Positions 52,401 through 64,000 of a DNA stretch of 64,000 bases are shown here, one piece after another (the stretch's first letter is position 1; each line of letters starts with the position of its first letter). The notes under the pieces were generated by a model. That model was not told the origin of the DNA. It saw only the letters and a list, made by a program, of their open reading frames with translations, and ran no database searches. The translations under genes and the position numbers were made by a program. Origin of the DNA: Cichorium intybus (lineage: Eukaryota > Streptophyta > Magnoliopsida > Asterales > Asteraceae); assembly GCA_023525715.1 (NCBI GenBank), contig CM042010.1, positions 83,081,894 through 83,145,893 of the forward strand, read 5' to 3'.

Positions 52401-52965
52401 TAAAACCACAACATAGGAACTCAATGTATGATACATTAACAAATAATTTCACATCTTAACAATAAACTACAGGTGTAATAGTATCTATCACAATCATAAA
52501 GACAATTCACACATTAAAAACAATATAACTAACCTGCTAAAACAATCGAACTACAACATAGCAAAACACAAATACGAACATGAAATACATAAGCTTGATT
52601 GAAGAGTATGACAAAATAAGCGTATTGAATAAAAGTCTTCCATAATAGAGATGAATAAGAAGAACGAATAATAATGAAGAAAATATACCTGATGTTGATC
52701 GAGATTCCCTTTCAATATGAATATCTGAATCAATAGAAGTATTCCGACTCTGAACTTCAACAGATTCTGACGAATAATCTACATCAATATCAACATTCAT
52801 CGGAGTCGACGCATCAAAAGAGTGTTCTTCAATTCGAAAAGTAGACGAATCATATTCACAAATCGCTGTCCTCTGGTCAATTTCTTCAATCATTGAACCT
52901 AATTGATGATTAATGTCGCAAAAACCTTCCATCTCACAGAACGACCTAAGAATTTTAGATACCAA
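49493..52965 (-). pseudogene. FAR1/MURA-type MULE transposase
   Basis: Five minus-strand exons: 52965-52689, 52207-51406, 51328-51069, 50884-50252 and 50167-49493, with GT-AG introns in consistent phase. In order: an acidic Ser-rich N-terminus; a FAR1 DNA-binding (WRKY-GCM1-like zinc) domain (IDEAMDFYKKYACASGFDVR ... CKARAKF ... HNH); the MULE transposase core with DDE-type residues (DILSFDATFRTN, VVVTDEDVAMKIAIE, LCMWHISQKLP); a SWIM finger (CSCSLFFQYGILCSHIF, pattern CxC...CxH); and a C-terminal CCHC knuckle (CTRCKLVIGHNIRTC). The same domain set occurs in FHY3/FAR1 light-signalling regulators, which derive from such transposases. Exon 3 has ten T in a run where nine would keep the frame (near 51310), a single-base shift or a sequencing error. 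Otherwise all exons are open. Confidence 0.85.
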
Positions 52966-53370
52966 TCGAATACCTTCTGTTAATGATCGGATCAGTAATT
53001 AAGGAAAAATCGATCGACAATTTCTAGTAATGAATCGAGCCAAATTAGATTGAAGATCACGATAACTGAGACAAAAATTCGTTGATCTGTATCAAATAAT
53101 CGATGAACATTAGACTAAAATCATCGATTAAAGATAGCTTGAAGATCACAATAGCTTGAAGATCACGATAGATTGAATATCACTGAAGTAAATCCATTAA
53201 TTTACGTAAAAGAAAAATCAAAAAACAAAATAAATGTTTAATTTACAAAAATAACCTTGACATTACAAATCATAAAAAATAACAATATTGACACAAATAC
53301 CCTTATTATTCAAATTACATTAAAAAACAAACTCTAATCATAACCATAAGATTAATGAATCAATGGATTA
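52966..53370. other. Right subterminal region of the MULE
   Basis: Upstream region and presumably promoter of the transposase gene. It contains short direct repeats (AGCTTGAAGATCAC near 53130 and 53154) and no ORF. Confidence 0.45.
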
Positions 53371-56209
<2,839 letters not shown>

Positions 56210-56213
56210 GTAT

Positions 56214-56227
56214 TTGGTATAAGAGCC
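56214..56227 (+). promoter_or_regulatory. Primer-binding site of the copia element
   Basis: TTGGTATAAGAGCC is close to the initiator tRNA-Met complement (TTGGTATCAGAGCC), with A for C, five bases after the LTR. Confidence 0.75.
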
Positions 56228-56374
56228 TGTGCAGCTGTTTGCATGGTCCACAGTGATCAGTTCGCTTAAGCCCGCTTGAGTAACAACCTTTGGATCCTCT
56301 ACAAACCGTGCATGCTGCAAAGTTCATGTTCTTAAACTTCTGTTTTTCAAACAGTTCAAAAATATCTTTTAACG

Positions 56375-57110
56375 ATGCAAATGAATTATTCTCTGAATGT
56401 CGAAAACAGTGTTGGGAGCTCTAACCGAGCCCCAATACTTGTCCCAACCGAATACAATGGCTAGGCGACACGAATGAGAAATTATCTGAGGAGACAAGGG
56501 AAGGATATTTGTAGATCCATTGAGGAGGGATCTTATGTTCCTACTTACATCCCCCGAGCAGACACCGCCGAAGGCGCCCTCGGAGGAGATCCTCAACCTC
56601 GATTGACACCACTGGACATCGAGAAAATAGAAAATGACCAGATTGCCTTCACTAAAATATCTTGTGGCATTCCCCCTAAACTTTTTGACCTTATTCAAAA
56701 TTGTAACACTGCCCAAGAAATATGGCTTTTGTTACAAAATATGTTTCAAGGAACCGAAGAAGGGAAGGACAAGATCCTGATCGCAAGCCTTGGAGAATAT
56801 AATCAGTTCTCAGCTTTTCCTGGAGAATCCTTAAATGCAGCCTTCACCCATTTCTCTCTTATTGTGACTCGACTCCTTGGTGCAGGAGCAGCACGAACCA
56901 ACCAAGAAATCAACATTCGATTTCTTGAAGGTTTTAGGGAAGGAATGGATGATGGTTAAGATGATACTTCAGGATTCTGGCAAGCTGAAAACGTTTAACA
57001 TGTACAGGCTTTACAACAATATTTTAGGTCAGGAGAATGACGTGAAGAGCAACCAGTCTCAGATGGGAGGACCTCTGGCTTTGGTGGCGGAACGAAATCT
57101 ATGAGTGTAG
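56375..57110 (+). pseudogene. Copia-type gag (capsid part)
   Basis: From the ATG at 56375 the frame runs APILVPTEYNG and then TAG at 56462 (probably from TGG), and continues RMRNYLRRQGKDI. The UBN2-type gag domain of plant copia elements follows (LDIEKIENDQIAFTKISCGI, AQEIWLLLQNMFQGTEEGKD, SLNAAFTHFSLIVTRLLGAG). The frame breaks at 56959 and continues in another frame (MILQDSGKLKTFNMYRLYNN) to about 57104. Confidence 0.8.
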
Positions 57111-57672
57111 GGAAATTCACCACAACAACTTGTACAATACAAACAAGCTGCTCAAAACCGACTTATCTTTTGCCCACCAACCACCAGATGCAATAACAGG
57201 AAGTTAGTCAGATCGCTTATGAACACAATCCTGTCCCATCCTACCATCCATCAGCTCCGTAAATTTTCTACCCTTCGAACTATCAGGTACCTCAGATCCA
57301 GTATCAACCTCCTGTTTCCAAGCAATCCATTAATGCTCAAACTTTGGCTCTTCCAGCTCCACTACGGAATCGTGCTATTCTAAATATGATGAAGAGGAAG
57401 AAGCAGCCTTCCAACAGGAAATTGCCTTGATAAGCAAAATATTCAATTGGATACCATCTTACACTAGTCCAAAGAAAAACTTTCGTCAGACTAACCAACG
57501 TGCAGGTTATCCATCCAGAAATCAGAAAATCTACCATAGAAGCCAACATCAGTCAACTCAAAATCAACATCATCCGAACACCAAGGAACAACGTCCAGAA
57601 AAACCCAAAACTGCTCCTACACCAGTTACCAGTTCCAATCGCATCTGAACAGTAGATAAAAGTGAGATAGAT
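57111..57672 (+). other. Decayed gag linker
   Basis: Gln/Pro-rich in pieces of different frames (YPSRNQKIYHRSQHQSTQNQ around 57507-57566), as in the region between capsid and nucleocapsid of copia gag, but no single frame is open. Confidence 0.5.
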
Positions 57673-58011
57673 GTGATAAAGTGTCACAAATGTGGCGCAC
57701 TATGGAACTATTCAGCTGACTGTAGAGCCCCTCAGAACTTTCACAGGGAAAAAGATGATGAAAAGGTTAAAGCTTTTGTAGCAACCTCAAGAAATGTTGA
57801 AGTTTGGTCTTCCGGAGATGAAGCCGAGGAAGCCTATGAAAACAAGCGCAAACGAGGAAAAGCTGCAGGTGAATGTATGATCATCCAAGGAACCTCCGAA
57901 ATTCCAATCCCTGGTCTGGGGAGCGTCAAGCAAGTTAATGACGTGAATGAAGCTACTTCCATTCCAAAAAACTATGCACATGGTCAACCACAAAACCGGC
58001 AATGGAGTTAG
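57673..58011 (+). pseudogene. Copia gag nucleocapsid zinc-knuckle part
   Basis: Reads IKCHKCGALWNYSADCRAPQ. The CCHC knuckle has both Cys pairs, but the zinc-binding His is replaced by Asn (W-N where the family has G-H), so it should not fold around zinc normally. An acidic stretch (VWSSGDEAEEAYENKRK) follows, as in related elements. The element is cut shortly after by the gypsy LTR. Confidence 0.7.
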
Positions 58012-58041
58012 TATCATTGAACATGTACATCAAATGCTTCA

Positions 58042-60473
58042 TGTAACGCCAAGACATTTTTATTATATATTTATAATAAAAGGGCAAAATGGTCATTTTA
58101 CCTTAGAAGGGTAATTTGGTCTTTTGGACAGAAAAATAATTGTTTTGAAATAATATTTTGAGTTTTGGACTTAAAATGTTATAAAAACTGAATTCGGGTC
58201 GTTTTACCGAAAAAGGGTATTTTGGTCATTTGACCAAGTCAACGACCAATTATGTAAAAATATTGCTGGTTGTGGCCAAAATGTAAGGAATGAAAGTTTT
58301 ATTGTAATAAAACTTGATTATTGTGGTCAAAGTTCAAGAAAATGAACTTTAGGACCAAAATTGAAAAATTTTATGGTATAAATACAAGAGAGTTGACTCT
58401 CTCCTTGACCAACCAAATGTGCAGCAACGGGAGAAGCTTGGAGGGTGCGATTTCTGCAGGGAATCATGAATTGAAGCAAGGAATTAGAATCAATGGTTGG
58501 AGGATGATGATTCCAAGCAATTAAGGTTAGTAAATCCACTTTCTAGCCAAGTTTTTGGATGTGTTGTTCACGTGATGAACTAGAAACTGAAATTCAGTTA
58601 TGAACAAGTGTTTAAATAGCCTAATACTCCCATTGAGTCATGTTAGATAAGACTTAACTCAAGAAAATGGAAGTAGGATGTTATATTTGATGAATTTGAA
58701 GTTTGGGGTTGTTATAAATAAGAACCCTAGATCACGAAATTGTGTGATTAAGGTGTTGTTAATGGATAAAAACGTGTTATTAGACAAAGGTTTTAGTCCT
58801 AGAACAAACCCCAATCGATTAAAGACTGAATTAAGGACGAAATGGACCAAAACCGCATGCTACAGTGCAAAATCGCGACTGGACAGGAAGAACCTGCAGG
58901 CGCTGGGCGCGGTGCGCCCCTATATAGGCGCGGTGCGCCTGTGGTCAGTTTTCAGACAGGAACTTTGAAACGCTATATTTTGCGTTGCTTGTCCGATTAA
59001 GCCCAAATTTGAAACATAGGACCGTTATGGTCTGAAAAGTTTGGGAAAATTTTTAGATTGAGTTTCCGACCCCTCGGGGGCACTGTAGACCGATCCGAAT
59101 GTCCCGGTGAATAGTAAAATTTATATAAAGTTAGTAAACGGAAAGTTTATTAACTAGGCATTGTTTGTAACAATGTTTTATTAAACTCTAAGGTATTAGA
59201 GTTAGTTGAAATGGGTATTAACCGATAATCATGTTGAAAATGATTATATTATAGGTGCGGGACAAAATTCTACGGATCGTATCGGAAAGCAAGAAACAAC
59301 TAGAAACTTGATGCAGCTAGCATCCAGGTGAGTAATCTCACTGATATCATATGTGATATATGATGATTGTTTTGTTACAGGTTGAAACGGTTTCGAGGGA
59401 CGAAAATGACAAGTGTAAAAATATATGTAAAAGACAATACCAGATAAGCCGTGAGTCATTGCGATGACAAGAACGGAGCTGTGAGTCAATACATATATAT
59501 ATATACACTATGACATGACAATACCAGATAAGCCGTGAGTCTGATAAAGACAAGAACGGAGCTGTGAGTCAGTCAGTTTTAAATGGTGCGACAATACCAG
59601 ATAAGCCGTGAGTCTATAATAGACAAGAACGGAGCTGTGAGTCAAACCTATATAGACAAGACCGGATAAGCCGTGAGTCATTTCGGTGGCAAGAACGGAG
59701 CCGTGAGTCTAGGCAACAGCGGGCTAACCCGTGAGCCATATTTGATTTTGTATTATGTGATATTGGATGCTATATCCAACCGGTACGGCCTATACGGCTA
59801 TGACTTTGTTACAGGTACATGATGCGGCCTTTTTGGCCATGATATCGGGTTGTTAAACCCAGCCGGTACAGCCTACGGGCTATGAATTGTTCTGATAATG
59901 TTTTGATGTAGCTTATATAGCTATGATACAGTGTACGGCTTGAATAGCCATGATATACGATGCAGTCCGATGTGACTGAGAAAGATGGGACAGAAATAGT
60001 TGTGTATAGTTATTTGTGTAAATAACTGACTTGGTTTGATAATTGCAGGTTATCATGACATAGTCTGTAAGACTATAACTTAGGATGTGAAATCCTAGAG
60101 ATATATTCGGTCAGCCAGTAAGGCTAGGAATTTGGATTAGATATCCAGATAAATACATGAGTGTATTTATTACGTGTTATTGTGGAATTGATTACTCACT
60201 GAGCCTTGTAGCTCATACCGTTTGTTACTGTCCCTGCAGGTTAGCATGATACTGGTAGGGGACAAGATAGAGTCCGTGACTCGTGAAGTAGGACTCTTAG
60301 ATGCTGTAGTAGCAGCCCGGCTTTAAAGGAGATTACGGTATTTATACTCTCCTTGATACACTTGTACCCGTTTTTATTAAAATATACCCCTTGTTATGGT
60401 TTTATGTATTGAAACCGTGTTAAAAATGAAAAATTTTTCAGGGGTGTTTTTGTTTAAAAAGCCGGGTGTTACA
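58042..60473 (+). repeat. 5' LTR of the degenerate gypsy element
   Basis: 2432 bp, unusually long. TATA box TATAAATAC at 58377-58385. A GC-rich inverted or direct GGCGCGGTGCGCC repeat lies at 58907-58938. A tandem repeat block lies at 59436-59735, and CGGCCT(AT)ACGGCTATGA-like repeats at 59780-59960. The end GTGTTACA adjoins the primer-binding site. Confidence 0.85.
59436..59735 (+). repeat. Tandem repeat block in gypsy LTR
   Basis: Alternating phrases GACAATACCAGATAAGCCGTGAGTC and GACAAGAACGGAGCTGTGAGTC, four rounds with variable spacers. The shared core CCGTGAGTC also ends the last minisatellite units in the RKD-carrying element's LTRs. Confidence 0.85.
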
Positions 60474-60476
60474 AGT

Positions 60477-60489
60477 TGGTATCAGAGCC
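60477..60489 (+). promoter_or_regulatory. Primer-binding site of the degenerate gypsy element
   Basis: TGGTATCAGAGCC, a perfect complement of the initiator tRNA-Met 3' end, three bases after the LTR. Confidence 0.92.
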
Positions 60490-61950
60490 GTGGTTTAAGT
60501 GAACTAGGTGTCTATAGAGTAGATTCCTGGACTTAAACCCTGAAACAGTAGACATGATGAACTGTTAGGTGTATATAGTTGTTATTATACACATATAACC
60601 TAACTATTGCTAACTTCTAATGTATAAGAAGTATGAGCAACGAATCGTATTTGGAGGAATTTAGGGCGTGCAGCTTTGAGAGAGGCGAACCAGCCCTTTT
60701 CCCAAGGCTCCATCGAACGAGGGGCAAAGAGACAAGTAGCAGAAAATCCACATGACGAGCAATGTTAGCTGATGTGGTCAGATAAAGAAATTGGTTGCTC
60801 ACCTTAGTTGATATCAAGGTGAAAGACAAGTAGTTGAGACTACAAGAAAAAGCAGAAAACGATTAGTGGACGCTTCGGGAGAAGTTACCACAGACTGGGT
60901 CCAACCGTATAGGGAAAGGACCAAAACAGAGCCACTATGTATAGTGATCAGTGCAGGAAAGGCACTAAGGAAAATTGTAGAGTTGAGACTCTACCGTGAC
61001 ATGCTGAAATTGCAGATGATAGGAGCAGATTGCTCGAGCTTGTTGTATGGGACGGAAGTGGTTCCAGCGTGGAACTATAGATCACTTCTTTATGAAATAC
61101 TCACATGCGAAATGTGGAGTAACGGGTGATGAACCCAGGAAAGACAGAAGGAACGAATGGTCGAAAAGGACCCGTGGTACCATGAGCATCCCAGTAGATT
61201 GTGAAAGAAGCTCGTGAGGAGACTGATATGATCGCAAATATCATTGTTTTGAATATAACTCGTGTATGTTATATTTGATCCATAAAGTTATGTTTTGGGA
61301 TCGATGACTTGATGTCTTGTTTGAATTTTTCATCAATGATTTTGGATGAAATATTTGAAATAGCTATTGTAGATAGCAAGTATGTTCAAGATATTGAACA
61401 CCTGGAAAGTAATCTGTCTAGGATTTACGGGACCCTTTTTCCCTATGAATCTGAAGCCGATGACTACCAGTGAATCTGAAGCAATTGTGCTTATGAATTA
61501 GTTAGCAATGAATTATGCTAACATAAATTGTAGAAATATGAACATGATGGTTCAGAAAGCAGAAATGAAACGGATGAAAATCCATGGTAAATGACAGTTG
61601 TTGAGAATACCGGTTAGCTTCTTTGCTTAAACTCAGAAAAGAGTTAGTAAAGGAATGATGTTGTAGTTGGCATACGTGGTATGGGCCAAGCTTAATAAAG
61701 TGGTGTTAGTAGTGTACTACTTTAAATAAATTTTCGGATGATTCTTTTGAAAAGAACTTCCAATATTTCTGCCAGGTTGGCAAGAAGAGCTTATGATTAA
61801 GCTGGTACTGGGAGCCGTTCCTGTTATCTAGGCTCTGTGTTGATTTGTCTCTGCAGAGATGGCAGAGTGGTAAAACAATTGGAAGAAATTGTTTTGAATT
61901 GGGATCTTATATGACTGTAAGTGTCATCAGATAGAGCCCTATCTGTTTGA
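60490..61950 (+). pseudogene. Decayed gag/protease region
   Basis: No continuous frame. Short pieces (KTEPLCIVISAGKALRKIVE around 60918-60980) lie where gag should be, but I cannot assign them. Position between primer site and RT remnants is the only support. Confidence 0.4.
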
Positions 61951-62800
61951 AAAGAAGAAAGATAAGTTAATGTGTATGTACATTGACTACCGAGAATATG
62001 ATATTCTCGAAACCAGACTGAATATGAGGTACATTGTACCAGATAACGGAGTTACTTCACTGAGTTAAGTGATATGTAAATTTTCCAAGTATGAAAAAAA
62101 TTTGGCTAAAAGAAGTTTCAACCCTTTGGGCATGATAATAGTGCCAAAGATGATAAAATAAATCCAGTGGGATAGATGATGTGGTAAAACTGGAATCGCC
62201 TGAGAATCCGACTGACATTGTAGTTCCTTGGATTTGGCGAGTTACTATAGGAGAGTTGTAGAAAACTGCTCCTTGATTGCTGGTTAGCTGACTAAAGTTG
62301 ACCAAGAAAAGTGTAAAGTCTGAGTGGTAGAAAGACCACAGATATGTTGTAAAGGTTTGGAATGAACCTTGTGTGAAACTCTAACATTAGCAATGATGCT
62401 AAGTAGAGAAGATGGATTGGATCATTGAAAGATATCCAACGTTGACTGTGGATGCATGATATTGCGGTAGCAATTATGAACGTGGCATTTAAGCTTTGGA
62501 AACACTACTTGTATGGTGTAAAGCTTTTAACAATAAGATCATAAAAGTTGAAATACTTGATTGATCAAAAGAAGCTGAAGATGAGATAGTAAAGATAAAT
62601 GGGTTACTTAGAGATTTCGAGTATGAAATCTTGTACCATTTTAGAAAGGCGTATGTGATTATAGATGCCTTGGATTGAAAAGAGTAACCTTTGAGGGTTA
62701 CATCCACATGCGTGAACGTGGCAAATTGATTACCTGAGTTGATTCGGGTAGCACAGGAAGATGTGTGCAAATCTGAAAAAGTGAAAAGTGAAGAAATGAT
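61951..62800 (+). pseudogene. Decayed reverse transcriptase / RNase H
   Basis: At 61951-62000 the frame reads KKKDKLMCMYIDYRE, matching the [15 protein letters not shown] motif of Ty3/gypsy RT. Near 62230-62265 LDLASYYRRVVE matches the [13 protein letters not shown] connection motif. Everything between is broken by stops and shifts. Confidence 0.65.
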
Positions 62801-62820
62801 TGAAAAGTAGCGGAAGTTAG

Positions 62821-63310
62821 TTGGAATATCACAATGATTTAACACCCGTGGCGGTTGTGAATGTGAATTCCAAAGTCAAACGAAACATAAAAATCATCTT
62901 GAAAAGATGTATTTTGTATCAGATATGCAGCATACCCTGGGGCAATACCAAACTGTATAGGTCGATAAAACCTATGTGTTGGTGGCCGGGGCTGAAGAAA
63001 GACATTGAAAGACATGTGAAAAATGTTTGACTTGTGTGTAATTACAGTCAAATCATTAGAAGTATGTGGACTGTCGGTCCCAAAAATGAAATGGGACGAA
63101 AAATATCATAGACTTTGTAGTAAAGTCTTTGCAAGTACCGCATGGGTATGACATCATATGGGTGATTACGGTTCGATTGATGAAATCAGTATAGATTTAT
63201 ACTGACTAAAGAAGAAATTAAGAGTGGAAAAGTAGTGAAAAACTACATAGAAAGAGAAAATTGTCGACGTGAGTTATCGGCACGGATGGTATCGGACAGA
63301 GATAACAGAA
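62821..63310 (+). pseudogene. Decayed integrase
   Basis: WGNTKLYRSIKPMCWWPGLK (62939-62998) matches the HPGxTKMYRDL...WWPGMK part of the integrase zinc finger. At 63148-63190 DIIWVITVRLMKSV corresponds to DxIWVIVDRLTKSAHF of the catalytic core, and SDRDN near 63292-63306 to the second catalytic Asp region. Several residues that should be conserved are changed and stops intervene. Confidence 0.7.
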
Positions 63311-64000
63311 TTATTCTTTGAATTTAGCATTAATTCTTAGAATTATTATCTCAAAAGTACTAGTAAGTACTGTGTACGAATTGCAGATGGATTGACGAAG
63401 CGAGATAATGATGCAGATCTTAGGAGTTATGCCTGAAATCGGCATAATAGACCCTAGCGAAAACTAGACGACCGTCTATCCTTGGTAGAAGTTGTAGATT
63501 AGTATAGGTATTATACTAGTGTTTTATTGACTCGTAGGAAGTATTGTATAGACTACCGTGTTGCACGCTGATCTGCTAGACAGAAGTTGGGGTGAAGCTG
63601 TTGATTAAACGTGAGATTGTATCTCAAACAGAAGAAAAGATTTGGCAAGGTCGAGAAAGCTTGGAAATAGACCAAGATCGATAAGAGTAGTATGCGGATT
63701 GTTGAGTAAAACCATTGAAATCCCAAGTAAGGGAAGATAGTGTAACTCAAAGTAACCTTCCGGAAGGACTAGAAATTGATGTGGGACAAAAAGGAAAGTT
63801 GAGTCATTGTTGATTGGACCTTTTTCGTATGTCTCAAAAGCAAGAATTGCGGTGTACTGATTGAATATCCTTGATGAATGTAATGTTTTCTATGGGTCTT
63901 AGGATTTTGAGAACATAAATTGATTCATGTTAACGAATCCCTCATGTGAAATGAGGAAGATAAGTGATTATGTGCCCGGGACAACCGGATGAGTGATATG
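63311..64000 (+). other. Remainder of degenerate gypsy internal region
   Basis: No readable domain; presumably the decayed integrase C-terminal part. The element continues past the window end. Confidence 0.4.

Larger units (their letters stand above)
58042..64000 (+). mobile_element. Degenerate Ty3/gypsy retrotransposon (runs off the window)
   Basis: A 2.4-kb LTR with TGTAACG...GTGTTACA ends is followed by a perfect Met-tRNA primer-binding site and 3.5 kb of internal sequence. Scattered RT and integrase motifs appear in order on the plus strand but with stops and shifts throughout. The 3' LTR is not in the window, so the downstream target duplication cannot be checked. It sits inside the copia element and is therefore the later insertion of the two. 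Confidence 0.8.

Overview
This is plant nuclear DNA made almost entirely of nested transposable elements. It is AT-rich and has spliceosomal introns, long (TA)n microsatellites, LTR retrotransposons primed by initiator-Met tRNA, Helitrons, MITEs, tRNA-derived SINEs and a FAR1-type Mutator-like element. The captured fragments (RWP-RK/RKD, kinesin-7, AP-2 alpha-adaptin, class IV histone deacetylase, malectin-like, aldehyde dehydrogenase) are plant genes. A eudicot is likely; the mix of families reminded me of Asteraceae genomes, but that is an impression and not a result. I find no intact ordinary host gene.

Layout. (1) 1-315: the 3' end of a Helitron-like element. (2) 1380-22543: a minus-strand Ty3/gypsy chromovirus (Tekay-like, chromodomain present). 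Its gag is split by a younger insertion at 6532-19472 with a perfect 5-bp target duplication (CTTAC). The insertion is a composite LTR-internal-LTR-internal-LTR element. Each internal region has no gag or pol but carries, antisense, a captured RWP-RK (RKD-type) gene that keeps its two introns. (3) About 22.5-28.84 kb: a Helitron that ends in hairpin-CTAG|T and carries same-strand, intron-containing fragments of at least five unrelated genes. (4) 28.8-37.6 kb: AT-rich DNA with a second, short Helitron (32031-34471), a LINE remnant, a SINE-like sequence, repeated Helitron-like tails, two related foldback MITEs and five (TA)n arrays.

(5) 37601-53424: a 15.8-kb Mutator-like element with about 54-bp terminal inverted repeats, inserted in a (TA)n array. 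Two multi-exon genes converge from its ends. On the minus strand is a FAR1/MURA transposase (FAR1 domain, DDE-type core, SWIM finger, CCHC knuckle). On the plus strand is a gene ending in a Ulp1-like (C48) domain. Its first half is a series of tiny symmetric phase-1 exons, part of it amplified as an exact 803-bp tandem repeat, and its catalytic His and Cys are replaced by Asn and Ser. A hAT-type MITE sits in one of its introns. (6) 53425-53860: a SINE splitting a (TA)n array. (7) 54960-64000: a Ty1/copia element (LTR plus broken gag) interrupted by a degenerate Ty3/gypsy element that runs off the window.

The most unusual items are the microexon array in the Mutator-like element, the retrotransposon carrying a regulatory gene antisense with its introns, the multi-gene Helitron, and the repeated use of (TA)n arrays as element borders. 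Exon borders were read by eye from GT/AG signals, reading frame and family resemblance; no alignment or RNA data were available.
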